From positions 1 through 64,000 of the forward strand of contig CAZAVY010000001.1 in NCBI GenBank assembly GCA_964488685.1: a stretch of 64,000 bases of DNA. Reading direction: 5' to 3'. The notes under the pieces were generated by a model. It saw only the letters and a program-made list of their open reading frames with translations, had not been told where the DNA came from and searched no databases. This DNA is from GCA-001735895 sp964488685 (GTDB lineage Bacteria; Pseudomonadota; Gammaproteobacteria; GCA-001735895). The position numbers were made by a program, and so were the translations under genes. Shown one piece after another: positions 14,437 to 24,364 of the stretch; the stretch's first letter is position 1; each line of letters opens with the position of its first letter.

Positions 14437-16739
14437 CTGGCTCTGGTTCGGGGTTTGCGCTCGTTTCCAGGCTTATCGTATTTACTCGATTTACCGTATT
14501 TTCCCTTTTTACCCTTTTTACCACTGCGGCCCGGTTTTACCCGGTGTTTTTCATCATCAGTCGAGACCAGTTCAAAATCGATCTTGCGATCTTCCATGTT
14601 TACCCGGATCACTTCGACCTGCAGCCGATCCCCAAGCTGATAGCAGCGCCCGGTCAATTCCCCTACCAGACGATGATGCGCCGGATCGAACTGATAGTAA
14701 TCCCGCCGTAGAGCGGTCACATGCACCAGGCCATCGATTAACAGTTCGTCGAGTTGCACGAAAAGGCCAAAGTTAGTTACCGTGGTCACCATACCGCTGT
14801 ACTGCTTACCGATATGTTTTTGCAGAAATTCGCATTTGAGCCAATCGGCTGCGTCCCGGGTAGCATCGTCAGCGCGACGTTCGTAACGCGAACAGGATTC
14901 TCCGAGAGTGCTGATTTGCGATAGGTCGTAACTGAAGTTTTTGCTGCTTTGATGCTTAATCCAGTGTTTGATGGCGCGATGCACCAACAGATCGGGGAAA
15001 CGGCGAATCGGGGACGTAAAATGCGCGTAATCTTTTAATGCCAGGCCAAAATGTCCGATTTTCGAATTCGGGCTGTAACTGGCCTGCAGCATCGAACGAA
15101 GCACCACGGTCTGTATCATGTCGGCTTCGGGTAATTTGCGTGATTGAGCGACTATAGCGGCGTAATCCGATGGGGTCGGCTTTTCGCTACCCAGGCTAAT
15201 TCCGAAACTGGCGAGAAATTCCTGCAAATTGGGTAGCTTGTCGAGATTGACACCCTCGTGATTTCGATACAGGGTGGGCAGCTTTTTCTTTTTTAAAAAC
15301 TTTGCCGCAGAAATATTGGCCGCAATCATACATTCTTCGATCAATTGGTGTGCCTGGTTGCGTTGATACGGCAGGATCGCCTCGATTTTACGCTGCCGGT
15401 TATAGTTGAAAATTACTTCCCGGGTTTCAAAATCGATAGCGTGTCGGCGTCGCCGAGCTTTGAGCAGTGCCCGGTAAACCTGTTTAAGGCATTTGAGTTC
15501 CTGCTGCACCCTGGTGAGGGATTCGTCTTTCGACTCGCCTCGATCAAACAGAAACGGCGCGACATCGTCATAAATCAGGCGGGCATGTGAGTGAATCACG
15601 GCTTCAAAAAATTCGAATTTAGCGATTGTCCCCTGAAGGTTGATTTCCATCGCACAAACCAGGCATAAACGGTCAACATCCGGATTCAATGAACACAGGC
15701 CGTTCGACAGAACCTCGGGAAGCATCGGCACCACTTCGCCCGGAAAATAAACCGAGGTGCCGCGGTTGCCGGCTTCAACATCAATCGCCGAGTCTACCGC
15801 CACGTAATGAGCCACATCGGCAATTGCGACATAGAGTCGAAATCCATCTGCCAGCGATTCGCAATAAACGGCATCGTCGAAGTCACGCGCGTCGGCGCCA
15901 TCGATGGTCACAAAGGCAAGTTGACGCAGGTCTCGCCGGTTTTTCTTGTCATTTTCGTCGACGCGATCTTTGAGACCGCGTATCGATTTCATCACCGCGT
16001 CGTTCCAGGTATGCGGTATGTGGTGTGTGTTGAGGGCAATAATGACTTCCATTCCCGGTGCATTTTCCAGGCCTAGAACATGCTCAATCAAACCTATCGG
16101 CTGGCTGTGACTGGTAGGATACTCAGTGATTCGCACCAGCACGATGTCACCCTGATTAGCCGAATGCCCTACTTCCCGATTCAACAATACATCCTGAACC
16201 AGGCGTTTATCATCCGGTACCACAAACTCGATTCCGCTTTCGCGGTAATATCTGCCAACCAGGGTCTGGTGGGCACGCTCAAGCACCGATACAAGGGCCC
16301 CCTCGGCGCGATTGCGTTGCTTGTCAAAGTTCGTGATCTTGATGGCAACCTTATCGCCATTCATCAGGGTGCGCATCTGGCGAGCTGGCAGAAATATATC
16401 CTTGCCACCCGATTCCGGCGTCACGAATCCGAAACCGTCGGAGTGTGACTGCAGGTAACCTTTCTCCAGATCCATGTGGTCGAAGCTGAGATAACCACCA
16501 CGACGGTTTCGAAACAACTGGCCATCGCGCACCATGGCCTGCAAGCGTCGACGCAGGGCTTCAAGGCGGGCCTCGTCGCTGTATTCCAGTGCAGCGGCAA
16601 TATGTTCCTGAGGTACCGGTGCCTGTTGCGATTTAATCAGTTCGAGCAGGTGCTCACGGCTAGCGATCGGCTGCTCGTATTTGGCTTTTTCACGCTGATA
16701 AAAAGGATCTTCAGAGGTAATTCGAGAATTTTTGGGCAT
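14433..16739 (-). CDS. rnr: Ribonuclease R
   Basis: RNase R is a processive 3'-5' exoribonuclease that degrades structured RNA. The order is an N-terminal winged helix, two cold-shock domains, the RNB catalytic domain with DGADARDFDDAVY (metal-binding aspartates) and a C-terminal S1 domain (YSGMVTTVTNFGLFVQLD), then a basic GKKGKKGKYGK tail. I start at ATG 16739 (MPKNSRITSEDPFYQREK), which gives 768 residues. The frame remains open further upstream to 16817 but that part would run through the region just before tRNA-Leu and does not resemble the family. The divergent tRNA-Leu lies 79 bases upstream. Confidence 0.96.
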   Translation of the reverse strand: MPKNSRITSEDPFYQREKAKYEQPIASREHLLELIKSQQAPVPQEHIAAALEYSDEARLEALRRRLQAMVRDGQLFRNRRGGYLSFDHMDLEKGYLQSHSDGFGFVTPESGGKDIFLPARQMRTLMNGDKVAIKITNFDKQRNRAEGALVSVLERAHQTLVGRYYRESGIEFVVPDDKRLVQDVLLNREVGHSANQGDIVLVRITEYPTSHSQPIGLIEHVLGLENAPGMEVIIALNTHHIPHTWNDAVMKSIRGLKDRVDENDKKNRRDLRQLAFVTIDGADARDFDDAVYCESLADGFRLYVAIADVAHYVAVDSAIDVEAGNRGTSVYFPGEVVPMLPEVLSNGLCSLNPDVDRLCLVCAMEINLQGTIAKFEFFEAVIHSHARLIYDDVAPFLFDRGESKDESLTRVQQELKCLKQVYRALLKARRRRHAIDFETREVIFNYNRQRKIEAILPYQRNQAHQLIEECMIAANISAAKFLKKKKLPTLYRNHEGVNLDKLPNLQEFLASFGISLGSEKPTPSDYAAIVAQSRKLPEADMIQTVVLRSMLQASYSPNSKIGHFGLALKDYAHFTSPIRRFPDLLVHRAIKHWIKHQSSKNFSYDLSQISTLGESCSRYERRADDATRDAADWLKCEFLQKHIGKQYSGMVTTVTNFGLFVQLDELLIDGLVHVTALRRDYYQFDPAHHRLVGELTGRCYQLGDRLQVEVIRVNMEDRKIDFELVSTDDEKHRVKPGRSGKKGKKGKYGKSSKYDKPGNERKPRTRAR

Positions 16740-16817
16740 AGGTATTCCAGGGCAAGACCGCGAGTATATAGAAACATTTGCCGAGCAACTACTAGGTGGT
16801 GTATATTCCCGCGCCAT

Positions 16818-16904
16818 GCCCAGGTGGCGGAATTGGTAGACGCGCTAGCTTCAGGTGCTAGTGATCGTAAGGTCGTGGAGGTTCAAGTCCTCTCCTGGGC
16901 ACCA
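16818..16904 (+). tRNA. tRNA-Leu (anticodon CAG)
   Basis: Acceptor GCCCAGG pairs with CCTGGGC, followed by A and an encoded CCA. The anticodon stem CTAGC/GCTAG encloses loop TTCAGGT, giving CAG. A long variable arm (TGATCGTAAGGTCGT) marks it as a class II tRNA, as expected for leucine. Length is 87 bases with CCA. Confidence 0.97.
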
Positions 16905-16933
16905 ACAGAATAGACTACCGAAATGGTTTTGAT

Positions 16934-17311
16934 TTGAAGCGAAATTCTAGAACGGCCCCGATTTTAACCCTGGCGCTAAGCGCGCTGTTGACGGCTTGTG
17001 CAACCGCGTCCAATACTATCGATCCCTACGTACAGAAACTACAATGGCTGGACGCGGCCGATCCGCAGGCTGACGCGGAACAAGCGGTTAAACAAAACGA
17101 TATACGCCTGCTGGGACTGGCTACCCGTTCGGTTAATATTCCCGGCATCAAAACAGAAAATTTGCTGAAATACGAAGAACGCTGCGGGGTTCAGCTGATC
17201 GAGGGTATTTCCGACGTCGTGCGCAGCGATGAACACCTGCGCCTGATGCAAAAAGCGCGTAGTTACGCGCTCAAATACAACGCTATCATCAAGACTTATT
17301 GTCAACCCTGA
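16934..17311 (+). CDS. Small lipoprotein of unknown function
   Basis: The product has 125 residues and opens with a basic stretch and a hydrophobic core ending LSALLTAC at about residues 15-22, a lipobox, so it should be a lipid-anchored envelope protein. The mature part is charged and probably helical, with two further cysteines (about 64 and 123). The frame starts with TTG and no strong ribosome-binding site is visible; an ATG at 16923 is out of frame. I do not recognise the family. It lies downstream of tRNA-Leu and converges on the metalloprotease gene, overlapping it by 23 bases at the 3' ends. Confidence 0.7.
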   Translation: MKRNSRTAPILTLALSALLTACATASNTIDPYVQKLQWLDAADPQADAEQAVKQNDIRLLGLATRSVNIPGIKTENLLKYEERCGVQLIEGISDVVRSDEHLRLMQKARSYALKYNAIIKTYCQP

Positions 17312-19463
17312 TGACGCGGGTAACCCTGGCTAGCGCCAGACCCGACATCAACAACAACCATATCAAACCAACCGAAGTTGCATCCCGGGTGCTACCCCCT
17401 CCGGTGGTGGGAAAACCGCCGGAGCTGATGCAAATCGGAGCGACTCCACCGGTGGTACCGTTGTTATTGAAAAAGGTCGGTATGTCATCATCGTCGAACA
17501 GCACTTTCGGAAAATTACCGATAAACTGCAAATCCCCTTCTGATAAAGCATAAAAGACATTATTCAAACAGCTTACACGCAAACGCGCGCGCGCCGGGGT
17601 CTCGACCCATTCGGAAGGCGTCACAATGATTGCCGTGCCGGTGTTGGGTGTACTCGCCACCAATGGGTGAACACTGTGATTGGTATAGGCGGCGTCATCG
17701 AAAGCCAACAGTTCGATTGCGACATCGCTGCAACCGATCGGCGCGATACTGGTGTTGGCAACATCCCAGGTGACGGTAAAAGTGGAGTTGCTTGCCAGAA
17801 TACTGGTTGTATTCGTCTGTGACGTTACACGGAACGGCCCGGCGCTGTCGATCACGTCAATGCGTACCTCCTCGGTATCCTGCCCGCTGTCATTATCGCG
17901 TGCGGTGACACGAAAATTGAGTGATCGGGTGGTACAGGGAATGACTTCAGCATCGTCGTAGAGTCCCTGTACCTGCGTACCCAGGGCCGGGAAATCGCGT
18001 TTCGACAAGGACTGGGGCGGATAGCTGCGAAACAGGGCATTATCGCCCTGGTCAGAACCAAAACTGACCGCGTCGGTGGCGGTACCGGCGTCGAGTTGAT
18101 CCCACTGGTAGGTGAGTACCATGCCGGATTCGGCATCGCTGGCGACGGCGCTAAGCGCGAAGGCGGTATCGGCTGGAATGGTCTGGTCACCGATCGCATT
18201 GATCACTGGATCCGCATTATTGAGTGGGTTGGTTGGTATCTGCACGAAACAACTGCCACCAGCCCCGGTGAAGCTGTCGACCTGCTCGATACTGCCGGCA
18301 TGAAAGGTAGCATCGCTCGAAAGCTGTATATTTTCCACACCACAGATCCCGGCGTAAGCCATGATTGTCGAACCGCTGCCGGGTTCGAATGCGGTCGCCG
18401 AATTGCGATTGCCGGCACCGCAATTTTGGGTAGTTGCGTTAAAAGTGTGATCGGCATTGAACTGGTGTCCAATTTCATGCGAGACAAAATCGATATAAAA
18501 CAGGTCGCCGACTGGATTGGGTAACCCCGTGACCCCCTGTGCTTTATTCAGGTTATCACAGGTTGATCCGAGCCGGGCGACACCGCCGCCACCGGTACTG
18601 AAAACATGACCGATATCGTAACCACCGCTACCGAGCACGGAATCAATCCAGACCTGATTTTCGGCCAACATTAAGAACCCGACGCTGTTGGTGAAACTGA
18701 CATTGCCGCCATTTTCGATCAATTGATCGTTGTTTGCGACCAGTGTCAGGCGAATCCCGTGATCACGCTCGTAAATCTCGTTTACGCGATTGATCGCAGT
18801 TACGATTCCGGCCTGGGCCAGCATTACCGTGCCCCCGAGTTCCACGACATATTCTTCGGTCGCGGCTACCGCAAGGCGATATTCCAGCAGTTGGCCGGTG
18901 ATGCGTTGCGAAATCTTGCCGGCGGTGTCCGGTGTCGGTCGATCTTCGAGATCAAGCTCGTGTATACCACAGGAAAAGCCGGTCGTCGGCTGGCCCTGGC
19001 GATAACGGGACAAATACATCGCAGCCTGAGGCGCGCTTTGATCAGGATCGATAAACAATCGACCCTGTGAGGTAAACAGCATGGCATGGAACCCCTGCGG
19101 GGTAATATCAACCCGACCCGATGCCAATGGATCATCGATGCCATATACCTTGAATGTTTTGATTTGCGGATAGCGGGTTGCGAGTTCAGCTTCCATTATC
19201 GGAGACTCTACGATGACAAAGGCCTGCAAGCTGCCATCGGGCATCGGCAACAGAATGGAATGCGAGCGATCGCCCAGGGCTTCATGCGGTACCTGCCCCA
19301 GTTGATCCCGCAAGGCTCGATCATCGGCCTCGAAATAACGCATTCCGCTTTCGACACTTCGAGATTGTACGTTGGCCGGGGACCAGATCTGCTCGCCGGC
19401 GCCCGGCTCCGCGATACCCGCAAAAACAACGCTTGCAAACAGTAACGAGATTCTGCTAATCAT
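17289..19463 (-). CDS. Secreted zinc metalloprotease, M12 (reprolysin-like), with C-terminal membrane tail
   Basis: This 724-residue protein has a signal peptide (about 1-20), a prodomain-like region, and a catalytic domain. The zinc motif HEIGHQFNADH lies near residue 330, in the HExxHxxGxxH layout of metzincins but with Asn instead of the family Gly. The sequence after it (FEPGSGSTIMAYAGICG) has the methionine turn. A beta-sandwich region resembling fibronectin-type or cadherin-like domains follows (about 420-640). The end has a GGGS linker, a hydrophobic stretch (about 700-715) and a basic tail, resembling sortase-like C-terminal sorting signals such as GlyGly-CTERM. Substrates are unknown. 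A signal peptide and export are confident; sorting is an inference. Confidence 0.85.
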   Translation of the reverse strand: MISRISLLFASVVFAGIAEPGAGEQIWSPANVQSRSVESGMRYFEADDRALRDQLGQVPHEALGDRSHSILLPMPDGSLQAFVIVESPIMEAELATRYPQIKTFKVYGIDDPLASGRVDITPQGFHAMLFTSQGRLFIDPDQSAPQAAMYLSRYRQGQPTTGFSCGIHELDLEDRPTPDTAGKISQRITGQLLEYRLAVAATEEYVVELGGTVMLAQAGIVTAINRVNEIYERDHGIRLTLVANNDQLIENGGNVSFTNSVGFLMLAENQVWIDSVLGSGGYDIGHVFSTGGGGVARLGSTCDNLNKAQGVTGLPNPVGDLFYIDFVSHEIGHQFNADHTFNATTQNCGAGNRNSATAFEPGSGSTIMAYAGICGVENIQLSSDATFHAGSIEQVDSFTGAGGSCFVQIPTNPLNNADPVINAIGDQTIPADTAFALSAVASDAESGMVLTYQWDQLDAGTATDAVSFGSDQGDNALFRSYPPQSLSKRDFPALGTQVQGLYDDAEVIPCTTRSLNFRVTARDNDSGQDTEEVRIDVIDSAGPFRVTSQTNTTSILASNSTFTVTWDVANTSIAPIGCSDVAIELLAFDDAAYTNHSVHPLVASTPNTGTAIIVTPSEWVETPARARLRVSCLNNVFYALSEGDLQFIGNFPKVLFDDDDIPTFFNNNGTTGGVAPICISSGGFPTTGGGSTRDATSVGLIWLLLMSGLALARVTRVIRVDNKS

Positions 19464-19527
19464 TTATCGGTTTTCCTGTGTGACCCTTAACACTGATTTA
19501 AGTACAAATCGTAATAAAAGCAAAGAA

Positions 19528-20823
19528 CTAGGCGGCAAAAGGATGATTTAAAACAATGGTTTCCACCCGATCCGGCCCGGTGGACACAATATCGATCGGT
19601 AACTGGCAAATTTCCTCGATTTTTCTGAGGTAGTTGACTGCCGCGACGGGCAACGCATCCCAGGATTTTAATCCCAGAGTGGATTCCTTCCAGCCGGGCA
19701 ACTCTATATATACCGGCTCACAGGCTGCAAAATTTTCAGCTCCTGTCGGGGGATTCGTGGTTTCTTTACCGCAGTAGCGATAGGCGACCGCGAGTTTTAA
19801 GGTTTCAAGTCCATCGAGTACATCCAGTTTGGTAATGCACAAGCCGCTGACCGAATTGATACGCAGCGAACGCTTCAGCGCGACCAGGTCGAGCCAGCCA
19901 CATCGACGTTTGCGCCCGGTGGTTGCACCAAATTCATGTCCACGCTCACCCATGTGTTGCCCGCAGGCGTCATCCAGTTCGGTCGGGAAGGGACCCGCTC
20001 CAACCCGCGTGGTATAGGCTTTGACAATACCGAGAATATATTCAATGTCGCGCGGTCCCACCCCGGATCCCGAAGCTGCCCCACCGGCTGTTGTCGTCGA
20101 TGATGTCACATAGGGATAGGTGCCGTGATCGATGTCGAGCAACGCCCCTTGCGCGCCCTCGAACATGATTGCCGCACCCTGTTCGAGTAGTTGATGCAGC
20201 ATTGCAGTAACATCGCCAACCATATCGCGCATTTGCTCTGCTTGCACCAAAGCCTGGTCGAGAATTTGCTGATAATCGAGCGCGGCCGCCTTGAAATAAT
20301 GTTCTAGCGCGAAATTATGATATTCCAGGACTTCCGCAAGGCGTGCAGCGAAGTGTTCCTGGTGCAACATTTCACCCAGACGGATACCCCGGCGAGCAAC
20401 CTTGTCTTCGTAACAGGGGCCAATACCGCGCCCGGTGGTGCCGATGGCCTTGTCACCGCGCGCCGTTTCGCGCGCCTGATCCAGCGCGACGTGGTAGGGC
20501 AGAATCAGCGCACAGGATTCACTGATGACGATTCGCTCCCGAGCCGGTATTCCGCTGGCCTCGAGTTGCGCTATTTCTTTCAGTAAAGCCTGCGGTGAAA
20601 GGACCACGCCATTACCGATCAGACACATGACATTGTCACGCAGCACGCCCGATGGAATCAGGTGCAACACGGTTTTCACGCCATCGATAACCAGGGTATG
20701 TCCGGCATTGTGACCTCCCTGAAAGCGCACCACCGTGCTTGCCTGTTCGGTCAGCAGATCGACGATCTTACCTTTGCCCTCGTCACCCCACTGTGCTCCG
20801 ATCACAACGACTGTTTGAGCCAT
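19528..20823 (-). CDS. purA: Adenylosuccinate synthetase
   Basis: PurA joins IMP and aspartate with GTP, the first committed step to AMP. The GDEGKGKIVDLL motif near the N-terminus binds GTP and holds the catalytic aspartate; GHNAGHTLV and GIGPCYEDKVARRGIRLGE follow as family blocks, and GATTGRKRRCGWLDL contains the substrate-binding loop. The length (431) matches. It begins five bases after the hisZ stop, forming the tail of the hflX-hflK-hflC-DUF2065-hisZ-purA run. Confidence 0.98.
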   Translation of the reverse strand: MAQTVVVIGAQWGDEGKGKIVDLLTEQASTVVRFQGGHNAGHTLVIDGVKTVLHLIPSGVLRDNVMCLIGNGVVLSPQALLKEIAQLEASGIPARERIVISESCALILPYHVALDQARETARGDKAIGTTGRGIGPCYEDKVARRGIRLGEMLHQEHFAARLAEVLEYHNFALEHYFKAAALDYQQILDQALVQAEQMRDMVGDVTAMLHQLLEQGAAIMFEGAQGALLDIDHGTYPYVTSSTTTAGGAASGSGVGPRDIEYILGIVKAYTTRVGAGPFPTELDDACGQHMGERGHEFGATTGRKRRCGWLDLVALKRSLRINSVSGLCITKLDVLDGLETLKLAVAYRYCGKETTNPPTGAENFAACEPVYIELPGWKESTLGLKSWDALPVAAVNYLRKIEEICQLPIDIVSTGPDRVETIVLNHPFAA

Positions 20824-20828
20824 AAAAC

Positions 20829-22028
20829 CTAAACCTCTTCAATTACCCAGATTCCGTTTGACTGTAGCGCCTGTCGATCGCATTGCTGATCCACGGCACC
20901 GGTTTTACCAGCGCTCAGATCGACCACCACACGTTCGCCTTCGGCGCGCAAATGCCGGATCATATCAGCGAGTGCTTCATCATCGTTATCCGGCACCAAA
21001 ATTCCCGCCTGGCACTTGCCGTCTGCACCACCTAGTTGATACAAATTCAGTAAATCCGTGCTGAAACCGGTTGCTGGTCGCGCATTGCCGAATACTTCCC
21101 CGACATCGTTGTAACGGCCGCCACGGGCAATTTCCCGACCCTGACCCGGCAAAAATGCAGCAAACACCAGGCCGGTGTGGTAACTGTAGCCACGCAATTC
21201 GGACAGATCGCAATTAATCAGGGTGTCGGGATATTTTCGCTGCAAGGATTGCACCACCTGGTGCATGTAGTCGAGGGTCGTCGACATTTCTTGCCCGACA
21301 TCCCGGTAGAGACCACGCGCTTCATCGATCACCGAGATATCGCCGTTGAGCAACGCCAACTGGCAAAGCTGTTCACACAGATGTTCCGATAACTGTAATT
21401 GATGCAGATAGCCCTGCAAATCAGGAATCGATTTACGCTGCAGCATATCAAACAGACGATTTTCCTGTTCCTCATCGAGTCCGGCATTTTTTACCAGGCT
21501 GCCAAATATTCCGACATGACCGATGTCAATCGATATATTGTGCAGGCCGACTGCGTGCAGGGTTGCGACCATCAGGCTAACCACTTCGACATCGGCGCTG
21601 ATAGAGTCACTGCCGAATATTTCGACACCAATTTGTAACGGAGTTCGGCTGGAAGTGATGCCGTCACCAATCGCATGTAATAAATGTCCGCAGTAACAAA
21701 GGCGTGAAACCCGGTGATGACGCGCGTCGTCGGCTAACAGGTGTGCATCGATACGTGCAACCTGCGGCGTCATATCGGAACGTACCCCCATCTGTTTCCC
21801 CGACAATTGATCAACCAAAGCGAAGGTTCTGGTATCCAGTGAATGTGCGGTACCGGTCAACAGTGAATCCATATATTCGATCATTGCCGGCATTACCAGA
21901 TCGTAGCCCCAGCCATGAAAAATCTGCAGGATTCTGCGACGCAGAGATTCCACTGCCAATGCATCGGGCGGCAGAGTCTCCTGTACCCCATCGGGTAGCA
22001 GCCAGCGCTTGCCGGAATGTTGGGCCAA
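20829..22028 (-). CDS. hisZ: ATP phosphoribosyltransferase regulatory subunit
   Basis: HisZ resembles histidyl-tRNA synthetase but lacks tRNA charging; it partners with a short HisG to form the first enzyme of histidine synthesis. The class II synthetase-like core is visible in GWGYDLVMPAMIEYMDSLL, FALVDQLSGKQMGVRSDMTPQVAR and the LRGYSYHTGLVFAAF and GGRYNDVGEVFG blocks. The C-terminal anticodon-binding domain is short. The position directly before purA is usual in gammaproteobacteria with short HisG. No hisG is in the window. Length 399. Confidence 0.93.
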   Translation of the reverse strand: MAQHSGKRWLLPDGVQETLPPDALAVESLRRRILQIFHGWGYDLVMPAMIEYMDSLLTGTAHSLDTRTFALVDQLSGKQMGVRSDMTPQVARIDAHLLADDARHHRVSRLCYCGHLLHAIGDGITSSRTPLQIGVEIFGSDSISADVEVVSLMVATLHAVGLHNISIDIGHVGIFGSLVKNAGLDEEQENRLFDMLQRKSIPDLQGYLHQLQLSEHLCEQLCQLALLNGDISVIDEARGLYRDVGQEMSTTLDYMHQVVQSLQRKYPDTLINCDLSELRGYSYHTGLVFAAFLPGQGREIARGGRYNDVGEVFGNARPATGFSTDLLNLYQLGGADGKCQAGILVPDNDDEALADMIRHLRAEGERVVVDLSAGKTGAVDQQCDRQALQSNGIWVIEEV

Positions 22029-22030
22029 GC

Positions 22031-22222
22031 TTAGCCCCGCACCAGGTAAAGACCGACGATTCCGGTAATCATCAGCGCCAGACCGGCATTTCTGAGCATT
22101 TTTTCCGGCATAGCAGCCATTTGCTGAACCATGTTTTTATATCCTCCCGGGCTGACGAACGGTATCAAACCCTCGAAAACCAACAGCAGCGCCAGCGCCG
22201 CCCATAAATCAGCCCAGTTCAT
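22031..22222 (-). CDS. DUF2065 small membrane protein
   Basis: This 63-residue protein has two membrane helices (about 5-20 and 45-62) separated by a short loop, with PFVSPGGYKNMVQQMAAMP between them. It matches the YjeT/DUF2065 family, always found next to hflC in gammaproteobacteria. Function is unknown. It ends two bases before hisZ. Confidence 0.88.
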   Translation of the reverse strand: MNWADLWAALALLLVFEGLIPFVSPGGYKNMVQQMAAMPEKMLRNAGLALMITGIVGLYLVRG

Positions 22223-22231
22223 AACTCTCTC

Positions 22232-22260
22232 ACAAAAAACGGGCGCAGTTTGCCGCCCGT
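22232..22260 (-). terminator. Rho-independent terminator after hflC
   Basis: ACGGGCG (22239-22245) pairs with CGCCCGT (22254-22260). On the minus strand the hairpin is followed by a T-run corresponding to the plus-strand AAAAAA at 22234-22239. It separates hflC from DUF2065, so the latter probably has its own promoter or depends on read-through. Confidence 0.7.
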
Positions 22261-22287
22261 TCGAATTGTATACCCGTTGCGTTTAAA

Positions 22288-23154
22288 TTACGGCGATTCA
22301 GGGCCCTTGAAGTATTTGAAGAAATCGGAATCCGGACTCATCAGGATAATATCCTGATTGTTACTAAAACTGACTTCGTAAGCTCGCATGCTACGGTAAA
22401 AGGAATAGAACTCCCTATCCTGATTGTAGGAATCCGCGTAAGTCTTGGCAGCGGTGGCATCGCCTTCACCCCTTATCTGTTCCGCTTTGCGGTAAGCCTC
22501 CGCCAGAATTTCCTCGCGTTGCCGATCGGCATTGGCCCGAATCTGTTTTGCTATTTCCTCGCCGCGTGAACGAAATTCCTTGGCGACGGTTTGTCTTTCG
22601 GTAGCCATACGCCGATATACATTGGCGCTGACATTTTCGGGTAATTCCACCTTTTTCACGCGCACATCGATCAATTCGATGCCGAGATCCCTGATTTTTT
22701 TACCGGCGTTATCGGTGACGACCTGCATGATTTTCGCTCGCCCACCGGAAATAACCTCGCGCATATTCTTGGATGCAATCTGGCCCTTGAGCTCGTTATT
22801 GATAATCGACGCCATCCGCGCTATGGCCTGCCGCTCATCTCCCGCCGTGGCAGTGTAAAAAGTCTTGGGATCGGCAATCCGCCATTTGGCGAACGAATTG
22901 ACAATCACGTTTTTCTTTTCGGCAGTCAGGAAGCGCTCCGAAGGGGTGTCCATGGTTAGGATTCGACTATCGAACTTTCTTACGTTGTTGATGATTGGAA
23001 TCTGAAAATATATCCCGGGCGAATAATTTGACTCGACAATTTCCCCGAGCTTGAATTTGATTGCCAGTTCGCGCTCGTGCACGATAAACGTCGACATACT
23101 TAAAACCACGGCGGCTGCCAGTAATAATACGAAACCGAACTTGATGTTATTCAT
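22288..23154 (-). CDS. hflC: HflC, regulator of FtsH protease
   Basis: HflC is an inner-membrane SPFH/prohibitin-family protein that, with HflK, encloses and modulates the FtsH protease. Residues of about 5-22 form a membrane anchor, followed by the SPFH domain (RELAIKFKLGEIVESNYSPG onward) and a helical C-terminus with alternating charge (RRMATERQTVAKEFRSRGEE). At 288 residues it is normal in length. Its start abuts the hflK stop, so the two are co-translated. Confidence 0.96.
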   Translation of the reverse strand: MNNIKFGFVLLLAAAVVLSMSTFIVHERELAIKFKLGEIVESNYSPGIYFQIPIINNVRKFDSRILTMDTPSERFLTAEKKNVIVNSFAKWRIADPKTFYTATAGDERQAIARMASIINNELKGQIASKNMREVISGGRAKIMQVVTDNAGKKIRDLGIELIDVRVKKVELPENVSANVYRRMATERQTVAKEFRSRGEEIAKQIRANADRQREEILAEAYRKAEQIRGEGDATAAKTYADSYNQDREFYSFYRSMRAYEVSFSNNQDIILMSPDSDFFKYFKGPESP

Positions 23155-24293
23155 TACTGTGTCCCCCGGTTGCGGCTGCGGTTAACGTTATTCTTGAACT
23201 CCTCTATGAGCGACTGTGTATCCACGACGGTCCCGCTTGGTAATGGATTCCGACCCGAGGATGAACCCGAAATCAGCTTGTCGAGTGGCAGAAACATCAG
23301 ATTATTGCCACCTTCAATATCAATCATAACTTTGGGTGACCGTGACATCACGCCTTCAATGGTATCGAGATAAATTCGTTCACGAGTCACTTCAGGTGCT
23401 CGTTGATACTCCGCCAGGAGTTGATTAAAGCGACTGGTGTCACCCTCTGCGGATTTGGTAACGCGGGTTTTATAGGCTTCGGCCTTTTCCAGATGCCCCT
23501 GGCCTTCACCCCGCGCCTTCGGCACAACGTCGTTACGGTAGGCGTTAGCTTCATTGATGATACGCTGTTCGTCTTCGCGGGCTTTGATCGCGTCTTCAAA
23601 CGCATCCTGCACTTCCTCGGGCGGCTGCGCTTCATCCATATTTACAGTAACAACGTTAATGCCGGTACCATAGTTATCGAGAATTTGTTGCATGATTTCC
23701 TTGGTCGCACTGCCGACGATTGCACGCCCTTCGGTAATGATCAGATCCATATCGTTATTGCCGACCACCTCGCGAATCGCGGTTTCAGCGGTTTGTTGCA
23801 AGGTTAAATCCGGGTCTCGTACCTCAAATGTAAAATCCTGGGCATTTTTGATGTTGTACTGAATCTCGATGCTCATCACCACGATGTTTTCATCACTGGT
23901 GAGCATCTTGGAATTGTTGCGCGCGGTTCGAATATCGGCCACATTGACCAGTTCGACGTCTTCGATCGGGAAAGGTATATGCCAATGCGGCCCGGCCTGG
24001 GTGATCTCGGTTCTTTCGCCGAACCGAGTCTCGACCCCACGCCAGCCCTCATCGACTATATAGATACCCGTCAGCGCCCATACCACCAGCAGCGCAACTA
24101 CGAAGAATCCGATTATTCCCGACAGTTTACCTGAACCGCCGGGTACCTTTGGAATCCGGCCCTTGCCACCCCCTCCGAGCAATCCGCCGAGTTTGTTTCT
24201 CAGGTTATTAAAGAGTTCGTCAATGTCGGGAGGACCGCCGGTGTTGCGCTGTCCCCAGGGGTCCTTATCTTTACCCGGTTCATTCCAGGGCAT
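23154..24293 (-). CDS. hflK: HflK, regulator of FtsH protease
   Basis: HflK is the larger partner of HflC. A glycine- and proline-rich cytoplasmic start (about 1-55) leads to a membrane segment (about 58-78) and an SPFH domain with IVDEGWRGVETRFGERTEIT. The C-terminal coiled-coil region begins around DAFEDAIKAREDEQR and is followed by the ARGEGQGHLEKAEAYKTRV block. Length is 379. It shares its stop region with hflC and follows hflX with a gap of about 70 bases. Confidence 0.96.
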   Translation of the reverse strand: MPWNEPGKDKDPWGQRNTGGPPDIDELFNNLRNKLGGLLGGGGKGRIPKVPGGSGKLSGIIGFFVVALLVVWALTGIYIVDEGWRGVETRFGERTEITQAGPHWHIPFPIEDVELVNVADIRTARNNSKMLTSDENIVVMSIEIQYNIKNAQDFTFEVRDPDLTLQQTAETAIREVVGNNDMDLIITEGRAIVGSATKEIMQQILDNYGTGINVVTVNMDEAQPPEEVQDAFEDAIKAREDEQRIINEANAYRNDVVPKARGEGQGHLEKAEAYKTRVTKSAEGDTSRFNQLLAEYQRAPEVTRERIYLDTIEGVMSRSPKVMIDIEGGNNLMFLPLDKLISGSSSGRNPLPSGTVVDTQSLIEEFKNNVNRSRNRGTQ

Positions 24294-24364
24294 AATTAAC
24301 TCCGATTATAGAAATATTGGTTAGTGGTTTACGGATACACAGAGAGTGCGGATTGTAATGGCTA

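Noticed and set aside
16740..16817. Upstream extension of the RNase R frame
   Set aside because: It does not resemble the family and would run back to the tRNA-Leu gene; the ATG at 16739 matches known starts.
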